64,000 bases of DNA, from assembly GCA_002375465.1 (NCBI GenBank), contig DFLT01000008.1, positions 1-64,000 of the forward strand, written 5' to 3'. The translations under genes were made by a program, and so were the position numbers. The stretch comes from Alphaproteobacteria bacterium UBA3612. Lineage in GTDB: Bacteria; Pseudomonadota; Alphaproteobacteria; Sphingomonadales; Sphingomonadaceae. Positions 37,077 to 46,920 of the stretch are shown piece after piece. A model generated the notes under the pieces. That model was given only the letters and a program-made list of their open reading frames with translations, was not told where the DNA came from and did no database searches. Positions within the stretch are counted from its first letter, which is position 1; each line of letters begins with the position of its first letter.

Positions 37077-37164
37077 AAAATCACACGACTGTTGACGGAA
37101 TTGACGATGGGGAGCGTCGATTTCCGGGCAATCTCGGGCGGGTGTTCACACAGGGAGTTACAAA

Positions 37165-40002
37165 ATGGCTATGCAGCGGGTGGTAAGTTTTCGGGCGGGG
37201 CTGAAAGGCGGCTCGGCACTGTTCATGTCGATGGCGATGATGGGGGCGGCGTTTGCGCAGGCTCCGGTCGCGCAAGGCGAGGGCACCGAGATCGTCGTCA
37301 CTGGATCGCGGATTCCGCGCCCGGACGTGCAGGCTAACAGCCCTGTGAATGTGGTTGGCGAAGAGGAAATCAAGCTCGCGGTAACCAACGAGACAGAACA
37401 GCTTCTCAATGCCATTCCACAGGCGGTTTCGGGCGCTGGTGCGCAATCCAATTCGGGCAATGGTTCGGCCACCGTCAATCTGCGCAATTTGGGGGCAGTT
37501 CGCACTCTGGTACTGCAAAACGGCCGCAGGATCGTCGGCGCGTCGCAGGATGGCGTTGTCGACCTTAACATGATCCCGCCCTCACTGGTCTCACGTGTTG
37601 AAGTCGTAACCGGCGGCGCCTCGGCGGTTTATGGATCCGACGCAATGGCCGGCGTCGTCAACTTCGTGATGAAGGACGATTTCGAAGGATTGGAAATCGA
37701 CGGTTCCTATGGGATTAGCGAAGAAGGGGATGCCGAACGGCTGAATCTTGGCCTCACGGTCGGTGGCAATTTTGCCGAGGGCCGCGGGAACATGGTTTTC
37801 CACGGCAGCTATTTTGACCGTGCCCAAGTTCGGGGCGCTGCACGAGACCATGCCGTCGAGTTTTTTAACGACGCCATCGTCGATGGGGAGCCCGTCCTGA
37901 TTCCGGCGGGCAACGGCGTCACGCCACAGGGTACCATTTTCAGCCCACAGTTGGTCGGCCTGACCGACCCCTATGGCGACAACATCGGCACGGCCGGTAT
38001 CTTCTTTGCGCCAGAGGGCTGGCGCGCCTATCGCCCGAGCGACGGCTTCAACGACCGTCCTTTCACCAATCTGCAAATGCCGATGCAGCGCTGGCAGGGA
38101 ACGGTCATCGGTCATTACGATGTCACCGAAAATGTCAGTGCGTTTTGGGAAGGCTCCTACGTCCACAGCAAGATCAATTCTACGCTGGGCGCGGTGCCGA
38201 TGAGCAGCTCTGGCTTCATTCCGGGCTTTCAGCTGGATATCCGTAATCCCTATCTTGATCCGACACTCCGCGATTTTCTCAGCGCCAATCTGGACGGGGA
38301 CGGAGACAGTCTTGTTCCGGTGAATATCAACCGTCGGTTGCTGGATGGCGGGTCGCGCACCAGCGATCAGACGCGCGATTTCTATCGCTTCGTCGTTGGA
38401 TTGGAAGGTGATCTCACGGATCGGCTGAATTGGGAGCTCTTCTACAATCAGGGCCAGACGAAAGTCACCGACGTCCAGGGTGGCGGCGTTCTGATCGATA
38501 ATTTCGCGAATGGTTTTCTTACAGATCCGAACGATCCCTATTCCTGCGCCACGGACGATCCCGACTGTGTGGTCCTAAATCCTTTCGGCCTAAATTCGCT
38601 GACGCCAGAGATGATTGATTATATCAATACTGATCTGACCAATATCACGACGATTCGGCAAAAGCAGGTAGGCGCGAACATCACGGGTTCGCTCTTCACG
38701 CTGCCAGCCGGAGACGTAGGAGTGTCGCTGGGCGCCGAGTACCGCAAGGAAAGCTCAGCGTTTGACCCTGACCAGCTTTATGTCATGGGTAAGGCGCTCT
38801 CGCGCTCAGCCGGCCTCAGCCCGACCGCTGGCTCATTTGATGTTGCTGAGGTTTATACTGAACTTTATGTGCCGCTCTTGGCTGACATGCCCGGCGTCGA
38901 ACTGCTGGCATTTGAAGGTGGTGCCCGCTTCTCCGACTATTCGACGGCTGGTTCGGTCTGGTCGTACAAGCTGGGCGGCGAATACTCGCCGGTTCGTTCG
39001 CTGAAATTCCGCGGCCTTTATCAACGCGCGGTGCGTGCCCCTAACGTGGTCGAGCTGTTCTCGGGGGCCACTAACACAGCGCCGCAGGCGGTCGACTTCT
39101 GCAACGCGACCCCGGAACGCACTGCCGCTGAGCGCGATTTCTGTGTCGACGCACTAGGTATACCGAGCGCAGTCATCGACGTGTTCCAGCAGGAAAATCA
39201 ACAGATCCGGGCGATCACTGGTGGCAACCCGAACCTGCAAGAAGAAACATCCGACACGTGGTCCGTGGGTGCAGTTATTCGCCCCGATTTTGTACCGAAC
39301 CTGCAGTTGACCGTCGATTATTATAATATCAAAATCGTGGACGCTATCGGCTCCTTTGGCGGCGGCCTCCAAGCGGTAATAACCGCATGTAACAGCGATT
39401 TGTCGCTAGATAACGTCTTCTGCGTGCCGCTGGGCAATCGAACGCCAGACGGCCAGCTTTACGATGTTCCGTTGCTGAATGCTAACATCGCAAGCCTGGA
39501 AACATCTGGTATCGATTATCGCCTCGACTATCGCCACAACCTCGGGTCCGCAGGCAGCCTCAACTACTACATAGCGGGAACCTACCTAATCGACTCCGTT
39601 ACCCAGGGCAGCCCAATTGCGAACCCAGTCGATTGTGCGGGGTACATTGGGGGTGGCAGTTGCTCGACGGCCAACCCGACGTGGCGCCTCACCCAGCGTC
39701 TGACATGGGATATGGAAAGATTGCAGGTTTCACTTCGCCATCGCTTTATCGGCTCAGCGAAGGATGGTCGTATCGCGGGCGCGAGGGCGGCCGAGCTAGA
39801 GGCTCCTTTGCTGGCGGTGTCTGAAACAGGGGACGTCCATTATTTCGATCTCAGCGCCAACTTTAATGTCATGGAGAATGCGAGCTTTTATGCCGCTATC
39901 GACAATCTCTTTGATAGAGACCCTCCATTCTATTTGTATGAACGGGAAACATATGACGCGATTGGGCGCCGCTTCACTGTCGGGTTCCGGTCAAACTTCT
40001 GA
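37165..40002 (+). CDS. TonB-dependent outer-membrane receptor, island 2
   Basis: This 945-residue outer-membrane receptor has a signal peptide (about 1-32, ending AAFAQ) and the TonB box region GTEIVVTGSRIPR. The plug carries NLRNLGAVRTLVLQNGRR and GGASAVYGSDAMAGVVNFVM, and the barrel ends with the terminal phenylalanine of TVGFRSNF. It is a diverged relative of TonB receptor 1. GGGAG precedes the ATG. It heads a plus-strand run with periplasmic peptidases and a sodium symporter, so a peptide or peptide-like ligand is likely. A hairpin separates it from the S9 peptidase, which may tune the ratio of receptor to enzymes. Confidence 0.93.
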   Translation: MAMQRVVSFRAGLKGGSALFMSMAMMGAAFAQAPVAQGEGTEIVVTGSRIPRPDVQANSPVNVVGEEEIKLAVTNETEQLLNAIPQAVSGAGAQSNSGNGSATVNLRNLGAVRTLVLQNGRRIVGASQDGVVDLNMIPPSLVSRVEVVTGGASAVYGSDAMAGVVNFVMKDDFEGLEIDGSYGISEEGDAERLNLGLTVGGNFAEGRGNMVFHGSYFDRAQVRGAARDHAVEFFNDAIVDGEPVLIPAGNGVTPQGTIFSPQLVGLTDPYGDNIGTAGIFFAPEGWRAYRPSDGFNDRPFTNLQMPMQRWQGTVIGHYDVTENVSAFWEGSYVHSKINSTLGAVPMSSSGFIPGFQLDIRNPYLDPTLRDFLSANLDGDGDSLVPVNINRRLLDGGSRTSDQTRDFYRFVVGLEGDLTDRLNWELFYNQGQTKVTDVQGGGVLIDNFANGFLTDPNDPYSCATDDPDCVVLNPFGLNSLTPEMIDYINTDLTNITTIRQKQVGANITGSLFTLPAGDVGVSLGAEYRKESSAFDPDQLYVMGKALSRSAGLSPTAGSFDVAEVYTELYVPLLADMPGVELLAFEGGARFSDYSTAGSVWSYKLGGEYSPVRSLKFRGLYQRAVRAPNVVELFSGATNTAPQAVDFCNATPERTAAERDFCVDALGIPSAVIDVFQQENQQIRAITGGNPNLQEETSDTWSVGAVIRPDFVPNLQLTVDYYNIKIVDAIGSFGGGLQAVITACNSDLSLDNVFCVPLGNRTPDGQLYDVPLLNANIASLETSGIDYRLDYRHNLGSAGSLNYYIAGTYLIDSVTQGSPIANPVDCAGYIGGGSCSTANPTWRLTQRLTWDMERLQVSLRHRFIGSAKDGRIAGARAAELEAPLLAVSETGDVHYFDLSANFNVMENASFYAAIDNLFDRDPPFYLYERETYDAIGRRFTVGFRSNF

Positions 40003-40008
40003 TTGAGA

Positions 40009-40050
40009 ACGGTCGGTCGCGGCTGGCTAAGGCCATCGTGACCGAACCGT
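40009..40050 (+). terminator. Imperfect hairpin after TonB receptor 2
   Basis: ACGGTCGGTCGCG pairs with CGTGACCGAACCGT around a loop with GGCTGGCTAAGGCC. No T-run follows. It is probably an attenuator or an RNA-end stabiliser between receptor and S9 peptidase genes. Confidence 0.5.
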
Positions 40051-40089
40051 CATCTATTGGGCAGACGCAACCTCGGCTAGGTGGATAGA

Positions 40090-42315
40090 ATGTTGATTTT
40101 CAGGTCGTTCATAGCCGCCACGGCGCTGTTTTTGTCGGTGGCTGCAATAGCGCAGGAGCGCCCGTCGCCGCATGCCCCGGTACATGGCGGATCGGAAGTG
40201 GCGGGAACTTCGCTGTCGATCGACGAACTTTATCAGCATAAAAGCCTTATCGGCATTAGCCCGGAAGGCTATAGCTGGTCACCCGACGGTACCCAATTCT
40301 TGTTTCTGTGGAACGACGAAGGCTACAGTTTTCGCGATATATGGTCCTATTCTGTCGAAACGGAGCAGAAAACCCGTCTGACCTTTATCGGGCGTGACAG
40401 CGAACCGGAAGCGGAGGAGAAGGGGATCGCTCAGGCGGTCTTTGCTGGCGAGGGCAGCGTCGCTTTTGCGCTCGGCGGCCAGCTTCATATTCGTGACGCT
40501 GATGGTGTGATCACCAAAATCGAAGATGACAAGCACGCCGTACGCAAGCTTGCTGTGTCGCCTGACGGTACGCGGCTCGCCTTCATTTCCGGAAGTGATG
40601 TAGAATCAGAAAACGGCGTTGCCACTGGTGGTGTGCTCTGGGTGCGCGATATCGCGGCGACCGGCACTAATGCGGCACGTCGTATTGCGGGCGAGGACGA
40701 TCCCAAAATCTACGTCGAGAGCTTTGAGTGGGCAGAAGACAGCAGGACGATTGCATTCCAGCAATCCGACGATCGCGAGATGCCCGAACGCGACATTTTC
40801 TATTATACCAAAGATGGTCTGCAGAATAATCGCGTGATCCGGGCCTTTCCAGGCGATGAAACCACCAAATCCACTATCGGTGTCGTGGATCTTGGGTCGG
40901 GCGACCAGCGGTTCTACGCGCGGCCCGATGCAAAGCATCATATTTGGGGATATGGTCTATCGAGCGACGGTACGCGCCTGTTCGTTAGCGGATCGGATAT
41001 GGAGGCGAAGCGGCATACCGTCTATGTCTACGACGTGGCGTCTGCTGCACGTGAGACCTTCTACGAACATTTCGAGCCGAAACATTTGCGTCCGGATTGG
41101 CAGGTCGCGTGGGCGCCGGATGACGATGGGCTGATCATTCTGACGGACCGCGACGGTTGGCTGCACCTCTATCATCAGCGGAGTGCGGGAGCGTCGCCGC
41201 AACAGATCACCAGTGGAAGCTGGGAGATAGCATCGTTCGAAGTCGACGCGCGCAGCGAGCAGCTATATTTTACCGCCAACGAGTCTTACCTGTCCGACCG
41301 ACAGCTTTATCGTGTGCCGGTAGCCGGCGGTGCCATCGAGCGGGTCAGCGGTGACACCAGCGGCACCCATGAACCAGTTTATTCCCCGAATTTCGGTTAT
41401 GTGGCTGATTGGTTCAGCAATGATACCTCGCCGCCAGAACTGTACCTTATCGATACGGCCAGCCCGCAGGTGGCGGCGCAAATAACCAAATCGCCTCAAC
41501 CGGAATTCTATGAACAGACATGGGCAAATATTGGCTATGTGGAATTTCCGAGCCATGTCGATGGTACCAATCTCGTCGCACGGCTCAGCCTTCCTGCGAA
41601 CTACGACCCGGCGCAGCAATATCCCGTGATTGTCGGATCGGTCTATTCGGATGCAGTTCGAAATCAGTGGGGCGGGCGACGTGCGCACCCGACGTGGGGC
41701 CTCGATCAATATTTCGTGGCCCAGGGCTATATCGTCCTGAACGTCAATATCCGTGGATCATGGGGTCAGGGCAGAGACCACAACCAAACCCAGTATGAGA
41801 GCTATGGCGAAACGGACATCAATGATCTTGAAAGCGGGGTCCGCTATCTCGTCGAAAAGGGCTACGCGGATCCGAAGCGAGTGGGAATCTGGGGGTCCAG
41901 CTATGGCGGACTGATGACACTAATGTCTCTCGCTAAGAAGCCTGGCGTTTATGCTGCGGGGATTGCCGGGGCGCCTGCAACCAACGTATGGCACGCTTAT
42001 CCGTCACAGATGTGGATCATGGGTCCGCCCGAAGGGGCCGACATGCCCGGTCGCTATGAAGCGCAGTCCGCGCTCTATCAAGCACAAGGCATCGAAGATC
42101 CTTTGATGATCATCCATGGGACACGCGATCCCGTGGTGCTCTATTCCGACACGATGGCGTTGGTCAGCGACATGGTGCAGCGCGAGCAGATGTTCGAACT
42201 AGTCACGCTGCCCGGTGCCAACCATGCCTGGGCAAGCGATAATCTGCCCCAGGCGCGTTTCGCCTTTAAGAAAATGATCGAATTCTTCGACGATAAATTG
42301 AAGGGCAGTAAGTAA
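40090..42315 (+). CDS. Periplasmic S9 prolyl oligopeptidase/DPP-IV-like peptidase
   Basis: This serine peptidase has 741 residues from the ATG at 40090 (AGGTGG five bases before; a GTG at 40081 is also in frame). A signal peptide ends near IAQ, giving periplasmic location. An N-terminal beta-propeller (SWSPDGTQFLFLWNDEG and repeated WSPDGT/VSPDGT-like units) gates access. The C-terminal hydrolase has the triad S604 in GSSYGG, D680 in HGTRDPV and H712 in GANHAW. It should release dipeptides or cleave after proline in short imported peptides. It is directly followed by the DUF885-2 gene (TAAATG). Without lasso-peptide genes nearby it is not obviously an isopeptidase. Confidence 0.92.
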   Translation: MLIFRSFIAATALFLSVAAIAQERPSPHAPVHGGSEVAGTSLSIDELYQHKSLIGISPEGYSWSPDGTQFLFLWNDEGYSFRDIWSYSVETEQKTRLTFIGRDSEPEAEEKGIAQAVFAGEGSVAFALGGQLHIRDADGVITKIEDDKHAVRKLAVSPDGTRLAFISGSDVESENGVATGGVLWVRDIAATGTNAARRIAGEDDPKIYVESFEWAEDSRTIAFQQSDDREMPERDIFYYTKDGLQNNRVIRAFPGDETTKSTIGVVDLGSGDQRFYARPDAKHHIWGYGLSSDGTRLFVSGSDMEAKRHTVYVYDVASAARETFYEHFEPKHLRPDWQVAWAPDDDGLIILTDRDGWLHLYHQRSAGASPQQITSGSWEIASFEVDARSEQLYFTANESYLSDRQLYRVPVAGGAIERVSGDTSGTHEPVYSPNFGYVADWFSNDTSPPELYLIDTASPQVAAQITKSPQPEFYEQTWANIGYVEFPSHVDGTNLVARLSLPANYDPAQQYPVIVGSVYSDAVRNQWGGRRAHPTWGLDQYFVAQGYIVLNVNIRGSWGQGRDHNQTQYESYGETDINDLESGVRYLVEKGYADPKRVGIWGSSYGGLMTLMSLAKKPGVYAAGIAGAPATNVWHAYPSQMWIMGPPEGADMPGRYEAQSALYQAQGIEDPLMIIHGTRDPVVLYSDTMALVSDMVQREQMFELVTLPGANHAWASDNLPQARFAFKKMIEFFDDKLKGSK

Positions 42316-44016
42316 ATGTTTCGGCGGACAGTTGCCGGAATGTTTGCCGTAGCTGTGCTGTTGACGGCGCAAGTTGCGTCGGCGCAGGATGCGGTACAAA
42401 ATCTCGGTGCTGAATTCTGGGCGTGGCGTGCCGTCACGCAACCTGCAACGAGCGATGATATTCCGCGAATTGTTCGTCCCGAAAACTGGACGCCAGACTG
42501 GTCGGCTGCGGCTGTGGCTGCGCAGCAGGCCAAGCTCTCCGCGTTTGAGAAGCAGTGGGCGAGCTTGGCGAATGAGCCACAGACAATCAGTGAGAAGGTC
42601 GACTATCGCCTGGTTGGGTCTGCGATCGCTCGCGTACGCTGGGAACTCGACCACGTCGCCGCGTGGCGGCGGCAGCCAGCTTTTTATATAGCGCAGGCCC
42701 TTAATCCGATTTTTGAAATATTGTTACCACCACCCCCGCTTGAAAGCGCGCGTGTGGATGACGTCATCCGCCACCTTGAAAACGCACCTGCCATCCTTCT
42801 TGCAGGCCGCGCCAATTTGACCGACATGCGCGCGCCATTCGTCGAAGCGGCGCTGCAGGAGATTGCGGAAGTCCCAAATAGTCTGCGAGGCATGGTCGAC
42901 GGGATGACTCCTCATGCGACGTCGGCACAGCGCGAACGTCTCGACGCCGCCTCGGGAAAAGCAATAGCCGCGTTTTCAAGCTTTGCAGTCCATCTAAAAA
43001 CCAAGCGCGCTGGGCTTCCCGAAAGTACAGCGGTCGGGAAGAAAAGCTATCGCTACTTCCTGCGCAGCGTCGCGCTTTATCCCTATTCGCCTGACGAGCT
43101 GCTGATTATGGGCAGGCAGGAATGGGCTCGCTCGGTGTTGTTCGAAGAGCTGGAACGCAACCGCAATGCGGACATCGCTGAGCTGCCAATAGGCGAGTCA
43201 ATCGGTGCGGTGACGGCGCGCCTTGACGCCGAAGAGCTGAAAATTCGTGATTTCCTGCGAGACCAAAGGTTGCTGACGGTTCCGGAATGGACTGGTCATT
43301 ACAGGGCGCAGCCATTCCCCCCATATTTGGCGCCGATAAGCTGGCTGGGGCGAACGTTCGATCTGACGGATCGGACGCGTGTGGGGCAGAATGCGACTGT
43401 TTATCTTCCTGAACCTTCGCCCCAACTCGGATATTTCAATCTTTCGATCGCGCGCGACCCCAGGCCCATCATCGTTCATGAAGGCGTGCCAGGCCACTTC
43501 TTTCAGCTTACCCTCGGCTGGAAACATCCAAATCCGCTGCGCAGACATTATTACGATAGCGGCGCCAACGAGGGCACGGGCTTTTATGCGGAAGAAATGA
43601 TGCTGCAGGCGGGGTTGTGGGCGGACGACCCAAAAACCCGCGAGATCATTTATAATTTCGGTCGTTTACGCGCGCTGCGCGTCGAGGTCGATGTGAAACT
43701 GGCGCTTGGCGAATTCAGTATCGAAGACGCGGCGACCTATCTTGAGACGATGGTGCCAATGGACCGCAGGACGGCAAAAGAGGAAGCTGTGTTCTTCGCT
43801 GCTTCGCCAGGTCAGGCTATTAGCTATCAAATCGGGAAGATGCAGACTGCAGAGTTTCTGGCGGAAGCACGGGTTCGCGAGGGTGATAGCTTCGATCTGC
43901 GCTGTTTTCACGATTATCTTTGGCAGAACGGCAACGTTCCCATTGCCCTTCTGAAAGAAGAATATTTGGCGATGGTGGGTGAGAAGGCGGAAGCGGTATG
44001 CGTGTTATCAGATTAG
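42316..44016 (+). CDS. DUF885 putative zinc peptidase, canonical motif (DUF885-2)
   Basis: This exported 566-residue protein has a signal peptide ending ASAQD. The HE-x4-H motif is intact: H388-E389-GVPG-H394, then the second conserved element NEGTGFYAEEMMLQAG. DUF885 enzymes are predicted metallopeptidases of the periplasm. The ATG follows the S9 stop codon with no gap, and the 3' end overlaps the DUF3830 gene by 19 bp, so S9, DUF885-2 and DUF3830 form one translation unit. It likely trims peptides released by the S9 enzyme. Confidence 0.88.
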   Translation: MFRRTVAGMFAVAVLLTAQVASAQDAVQNLGAEFWAWRAVTQPATSDDIPRIVRPENWTPDWSAAAVAAQQAKLSAFEKQWASLANEPQTISEKVDYRLVGSAIARVRWELDHVAAWRRQPAFYIAQALNPIFEILLPPPPLESARVDDVIRHLENAPAILLAGRANLTDMRAPFVEAALQEIAEVPNSLRGMVDGMTPHATSAQRERLDAASGKAIAAFSSFAVHLKTKRAGLPESTAVGKKSYRYFLRSVALYPYSPDELLIMGRQEWARSVLFEELERNRNADIAELPIGESIGAVTARLDAEELKIRDFLRDQRLLTVPEWTGHYRAQPFPPYLAPISWLGRTFDLTDRTRVGQNATVYLPEPSPQLGYFNLSIARDPRPIIVHEGVPGHFFQLTLGWKHPNPLRRHYYDSGANEGTGFYAEEMMLQAGLWADDPKTREIIYNFGRLRALRVEVDVKLALGEFSIEDAATYLETMVPMDRRTAKEEAVFFAASPGQAISYQIGKMQTAEFLAEARVREGDSFDLRCFHDYLWQNGNVPIALLKEEYLAMVGEKAEAVCVLSD

Positions 44017-44480
44017 TTGAACCGAATTCGCGCCTATCTGCGCGCTGCCGCCTGCTGGACGATTTAGCGCCGAAATCGGCTGCCTTTCTTTGGGACCTTG
44101 CCGAACGCAAGGCCGGCTTCGCGGCAATGCATGCGATCTGGACTGGCCCGGAAATATCCGTTCCGATACCGGCCGGTACGCTCCCTTCGGGCATGGAGCA
44201 ACCAATTATCCCTGCGGAGAACGCAACGTCGTTTCCCGAAGCCGGCGACATCGTTCTGGCCTATCTGAGGGAAGGCAGCACGAAGGGGCTCCCCCCGGGC
44301 GGCGACTTTTACGACATCGGTCTTTTTTATGGCGGAGGGGGCCGGCTCGCTATGCCGTTTGGCTGGATCCAAGCCAATGTCTGCGCCCGCATTCTCGAGG
44401 AAGACATGGCCGAGGCGCAGGCTGCATGTAGCACAATCCGGCGCAACGGCGCCTGCACGCTCTCGCTCGAAACTGCCTAA
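43998..44480 (+). CDS. DUF3830-like (cyclophilin-fold) protein
   Basis: This 160-residue soluble protein has no signal peptide. The core ENATSFPEAGDIVLAYLREG and the glycine-rich IGLFYGGGGRLAMPFGWIQ match the DUF3830 cyclophilin-like family, which is often found beside hydantoinase, amidohydrolase or M24 peptidase genes. The family's role is unknown; a small-molecule-binding or isomerase role has been suggested from the fold. It overlaps DUF885-2 by 19 bp and is followed 9 bp later by the transporter, which ties it to substrate handling. Confidence 0.65.
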   Translation: MRVIRLVEPNSRLSARCRLLDDLAPKSAAFLWDLAERKAGFAAMHAIWTGPEISVPIPAGTLPSGMEQPIIPAENATSFPEAGDIVLAYLREGSTKGLPPGGDFYDIGLFYGGGGRLAMPFGWIQANVCARILEEDMAEAQAACSTIRRNGACTLSLETA

Positions 44481-44489
44481 GAGGGCGCC

Positions 44490-45389
44490 ATGACTTATAA
44501 CGAGCTGATGTCCTTGCTGAGCAATTGGCTGTTGCCAGGCTCGCTGATCGCAATCATGGCATCAATGGGCCTTTCGTTGACCGCGAATGACTTTCGGCTG
44601 GTGTTTCGCAACAAGCGGGCGCTGATCTTTGGCGTATGTTCGATGCTGATAGTGCCGCCCCTAATTGGTCTATCACTTGCCCTTACGGTGGCGCCGACTG
44701 CGGCCCTGGCAGTTGGCTTCATCCTCCTTGCCACGGCGCCAGGGGGGATGCTGTCGAATCTTTTCACCGACATGGCCAAGGGCGATCTTGCGCTATCAAT
44801 GTCGATGACACTGATCGTCAGTATGTTGTATATCGTCCTGGTCCCTTTCTACGCGCATTTCGCGCTCCTCCATTTCATGGCACTGCAAACGGACATTAAC
44901 GTACCCATCGGTTCGTTTTTCTGGGACATTTTTTCGATCACCTTGCTGCCGGCTACGATTGGCTTCGCCGTTCGTGCCTGGAGGCCGGGCTTTGCAATTT
45001 CGGTAAAGCGCTATCTGAAGAATATTGCGACCGTCGTCCTGTTTGGATCGTTCGGTGTGATCCTTTACGATCAAGCGGCCATCTTGCGCGAAAATCTCAA
45101 TACGTTGTTGTTGATAACGATTGCGCTTAATGTGATCATGGTAGGGGTGGTGATGACCATTGTGCGCTTCGCGGGATTTAATCGGCGCGAAAATATCGCC
45201 ATTGGGATCGAGCATCTGATGCGGCAAGAAGGCACCGCAATCTTCATTGCCGTCTCTATAGTTGGCAATAACGAGATGTCGCTGCCAATGATCATGAACA
45301 CCCCCGTTGCGCTCTGCTTCGTCCTGATTTTCGTCGCCCTTTCCAGGCGCACGGGAAACGCAACGCGGCGATCCAGCGTCCCCATTTAA
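44490..45389 (+). CDS. BASS-family sodium symporter
   Basis: This 299-residue inner-membrane protein has nine to ten hydrophobic helices in the bile acid:sodium symporter fold. Typical stretches are SLIAIMASMGLSLTANDF (helix 1 and cytoplasmic loop), FILLATAPGGMLSNLFTDMA with the conserved sodium-site glycine/proline region, and EHLMRQEGTAIFIAVSI in the second crossover, with the E-G-T pattern. Bacterial members carry carboxylic acids such as bile salts, pantothenate or 2-oxo acids. It would bring a peptide-derived acid or small conjugate into the cytoplasm, in the role the NSS protein plays in island 1. Confidence 0.88.
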   Translation: MTYNELMSLLSNWLLPGSLIAIMASMGLSLTANDFRLVFRNKRALIFGVCSMLIVPPLIGLSLALTVAPTAALAVGFILLATAPGGMLSNLFTDMAKGDLALSMSMTLIVSMLYIVLVPFYAHFALLHFMALQTDINVPIGSFFWDIFSITLLPATIGFAVRAWRPGFAISVKRYLKNIATVVLFGSFGVILYDQAAILRENLNTLLLITIALNVIMVGVVMTIVRFAGFNRRENIAIGIEHLMRQEGTAIFIAVSIVGNNEMSLPMIMNTPVALCFVLIFVALSRRTGNATRRSSVPI

Positions 45390-45457
45390 TGCGTGAAGAG
45401 ATTTAGCGTTCGACCCCGGACGAGCAGAAAGTTCGCTATTATGACCCGGTCCGATCA

Positions 45458-46834
45458 ATGGACGTCACAAGGAGGTTCCACCTTCTTGCGATACACCCTT
45501 CTTTCGACCCGCTGATGAAAAAGAAAGCGAACCTGCGCCAGCGTTCCGCGACAGCGCTGACGAGCTCCTTATGGACGGCGACGGCCGCGCGGGCGCCTGC
45601 GTTCACGTCATTGTCGGGCGATCAACAGGCAGATGTTCTTGTGGTCGGCGGCGGTATTGCCGGAATGTCCACGGCACTCTCCCTGGCCGAAAAAGGAATA
45701 GACGTCGCTCTGGTGGAGGCCGGACAGCCTGGCGACGGGGCCACCGGGCAGAGCGGCGGACTTGTGGCGCCCGACTATATTCGTCATTCTCCTGAAAGCA
45801 TCCGCTCGGTGCTGGGGCACAAGGATGCCGAACGCCTGACTGGAATGATCGGTCGATCGGGGCAACATGTGTTCGACCTGATTACGCGTTATGGCATCGA
45901 TTGTGGCGCGCGACAGGACGGTTTCTATACGCCGTCACACACACCCTCTCTGGCCGAAGATCAGCGCCGATACGCGAACCAGTGGCGCGTGCGTGGTCAT
46001 AAGGTCAGCTTTGTCGAAGGCGAGGAGGTGCGGCGGCTGTTCGGCGCCGATCGCTATTGCGGCGCCCTCCGTTTTGAAGAAGGAGGCAGCCTAAACCCCC
46101 TCGGTTACGTTCGCGGCTTGGCCCGCTCGGCACAGTTGAATGGTGCGCGCGTCTTTACGAATAGCACGGTAAGGGCCCTGAACCGGGAAAAGGATGTTTG
46201 GGTCTGTCAGACGTCGTCGGGGACGATCCGAGCACCGCGTGTCGTGCTGGCGGCCAATGGGGGTAATGCGGCACTCCACCCGGCTATGCGCAGAACGTCG
46301 CTGCCGCTCCATGTCGTACAGTTCGCTACTACCCCGCTGGATCCAGCTCAGCGGCGTGCAATCCTGCCGAACGGAGGGGGCTTTACCGACAAGGTGCCCT
46401 ATTTGTTTACGGCGCGGATCGACAATCATGGTCACCTTGTCTCTGCCTTCCCCATGTCGTTCCTCCTGAAGGGTGACGAGGGATATTACCGCGAGGCGAG
46501 GAGCCGCTTGAGGGAGCATTTCGAAACGATGCGCGATCCCGATATCGGCCACCTGTGGCGCGGTGTGGCATGGGTGAACACATCCTTCCTGCCAGAAGTA
46601 TATGATTTGGGGGATGACGCGATCGCAATTCAGGCGTGTAATGGTCGCGGTATCGCCACCAACACGGTTCTCGGCGCAGAAGTCGCCGCCATGCTGGCCA
46701 CCGGGGATTCGGAATCCTTGTCGGTGCGGATGCGCAAACCCAAGCCAATCCGCTTCTATTCTGCCGCGGCCATGTTGCCAAAGCTGCTCATGTCGATGGC
46801 GTATTTGTCGAGGATCAATTCGAAGTCAGCATAG
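45458..46834 (+). CDS. FAD-dependent amine/amino-acid oxidase, PuuB/DAO-like
   Basis: This flavoprotein of up to 458 residues has the dinucleotide fold in ADVLVVGGGIAGMSTALSLA preceded by a linker SLWTATAARAPAF, the layout of gamma-glutamylputrescine oxidase and other DAO proteins. GATGQSGGLVAPDY is the FAD/active-site loop; DNHGHLVSAFP and CNGRGIATNTVLGAEVAAM close the FAD site. It should oxidise a primary or secondary amine or an amino acid to the aldehyde or oxo acid, giving ammonia and hydrogen peroxide or feeding the quinone pool. The start is unclear: ATG at 45458 or at 45515. A perfect AGGAGGT at 45469 has no matching in-frame start. Confidence 0.85.
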   Translation: MDVTRRFHLLAIHPSFDPLMKKKANLRQRSATALTSSLWTATAARAPAFTSLSGDQQADVLVVGGGIAGMSTALSLAEKGIDVALVEAGQPGDGATGQSGGLVAPDYIRHSPESIRSVLGHKDAERLTGMIGRSGQHVFDLITRYGIDCGARQDGFYTPSHTPSLAEDQRRYANQWRVRGHKVSFVEGEEVRRLFGADRYCGALRFEEGGSLNPLGYVRGLARSAQLNGARVFTNSTVRALNREKDVWVCQTSSGTIRAPRVVLAANGGNAALHPAMRRTSLPLHVVQFATTPLDPAQRRAILPNGGGFTDKVPYLFTARIDNHGHLVSAFPMSFLLKGDEGYYREARSRLREHFETMRDPDIGHLWRGVAWVNTSFLPEVYDLGDDAIAIQACNGRGIATNTVLGAEVAAMLATGDSESLSVRMRKPKPIRFYSAAAMLPKLLMSMAYLSRINSKSA

Positions 46835-46920
46835 TGGTTCTGGTCCGCGAGGGGATCTCTCCCCGCCTGACCTGTCGTAATGCGGCGTGGTGTGGCAGTC
46901 TGTGATGAAAGGAAGCCGGA

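Noticed and set aside
40090..42315. Lasso-peptide isopeptidase system, because an S9 peptidase adjoins a TonB receptor
   Set aside because: No precursor, cyclase, protease or exporter genes of a lasso cluster are present, and the neighbours are general peptidases and transport genes.
45468..45488. Perfect AGGAGGT as the ribosome site of the FAD oxidase
   Set aside because: The only start at the right distance (TTG at 45486) is out of frame and stops after a few codons.
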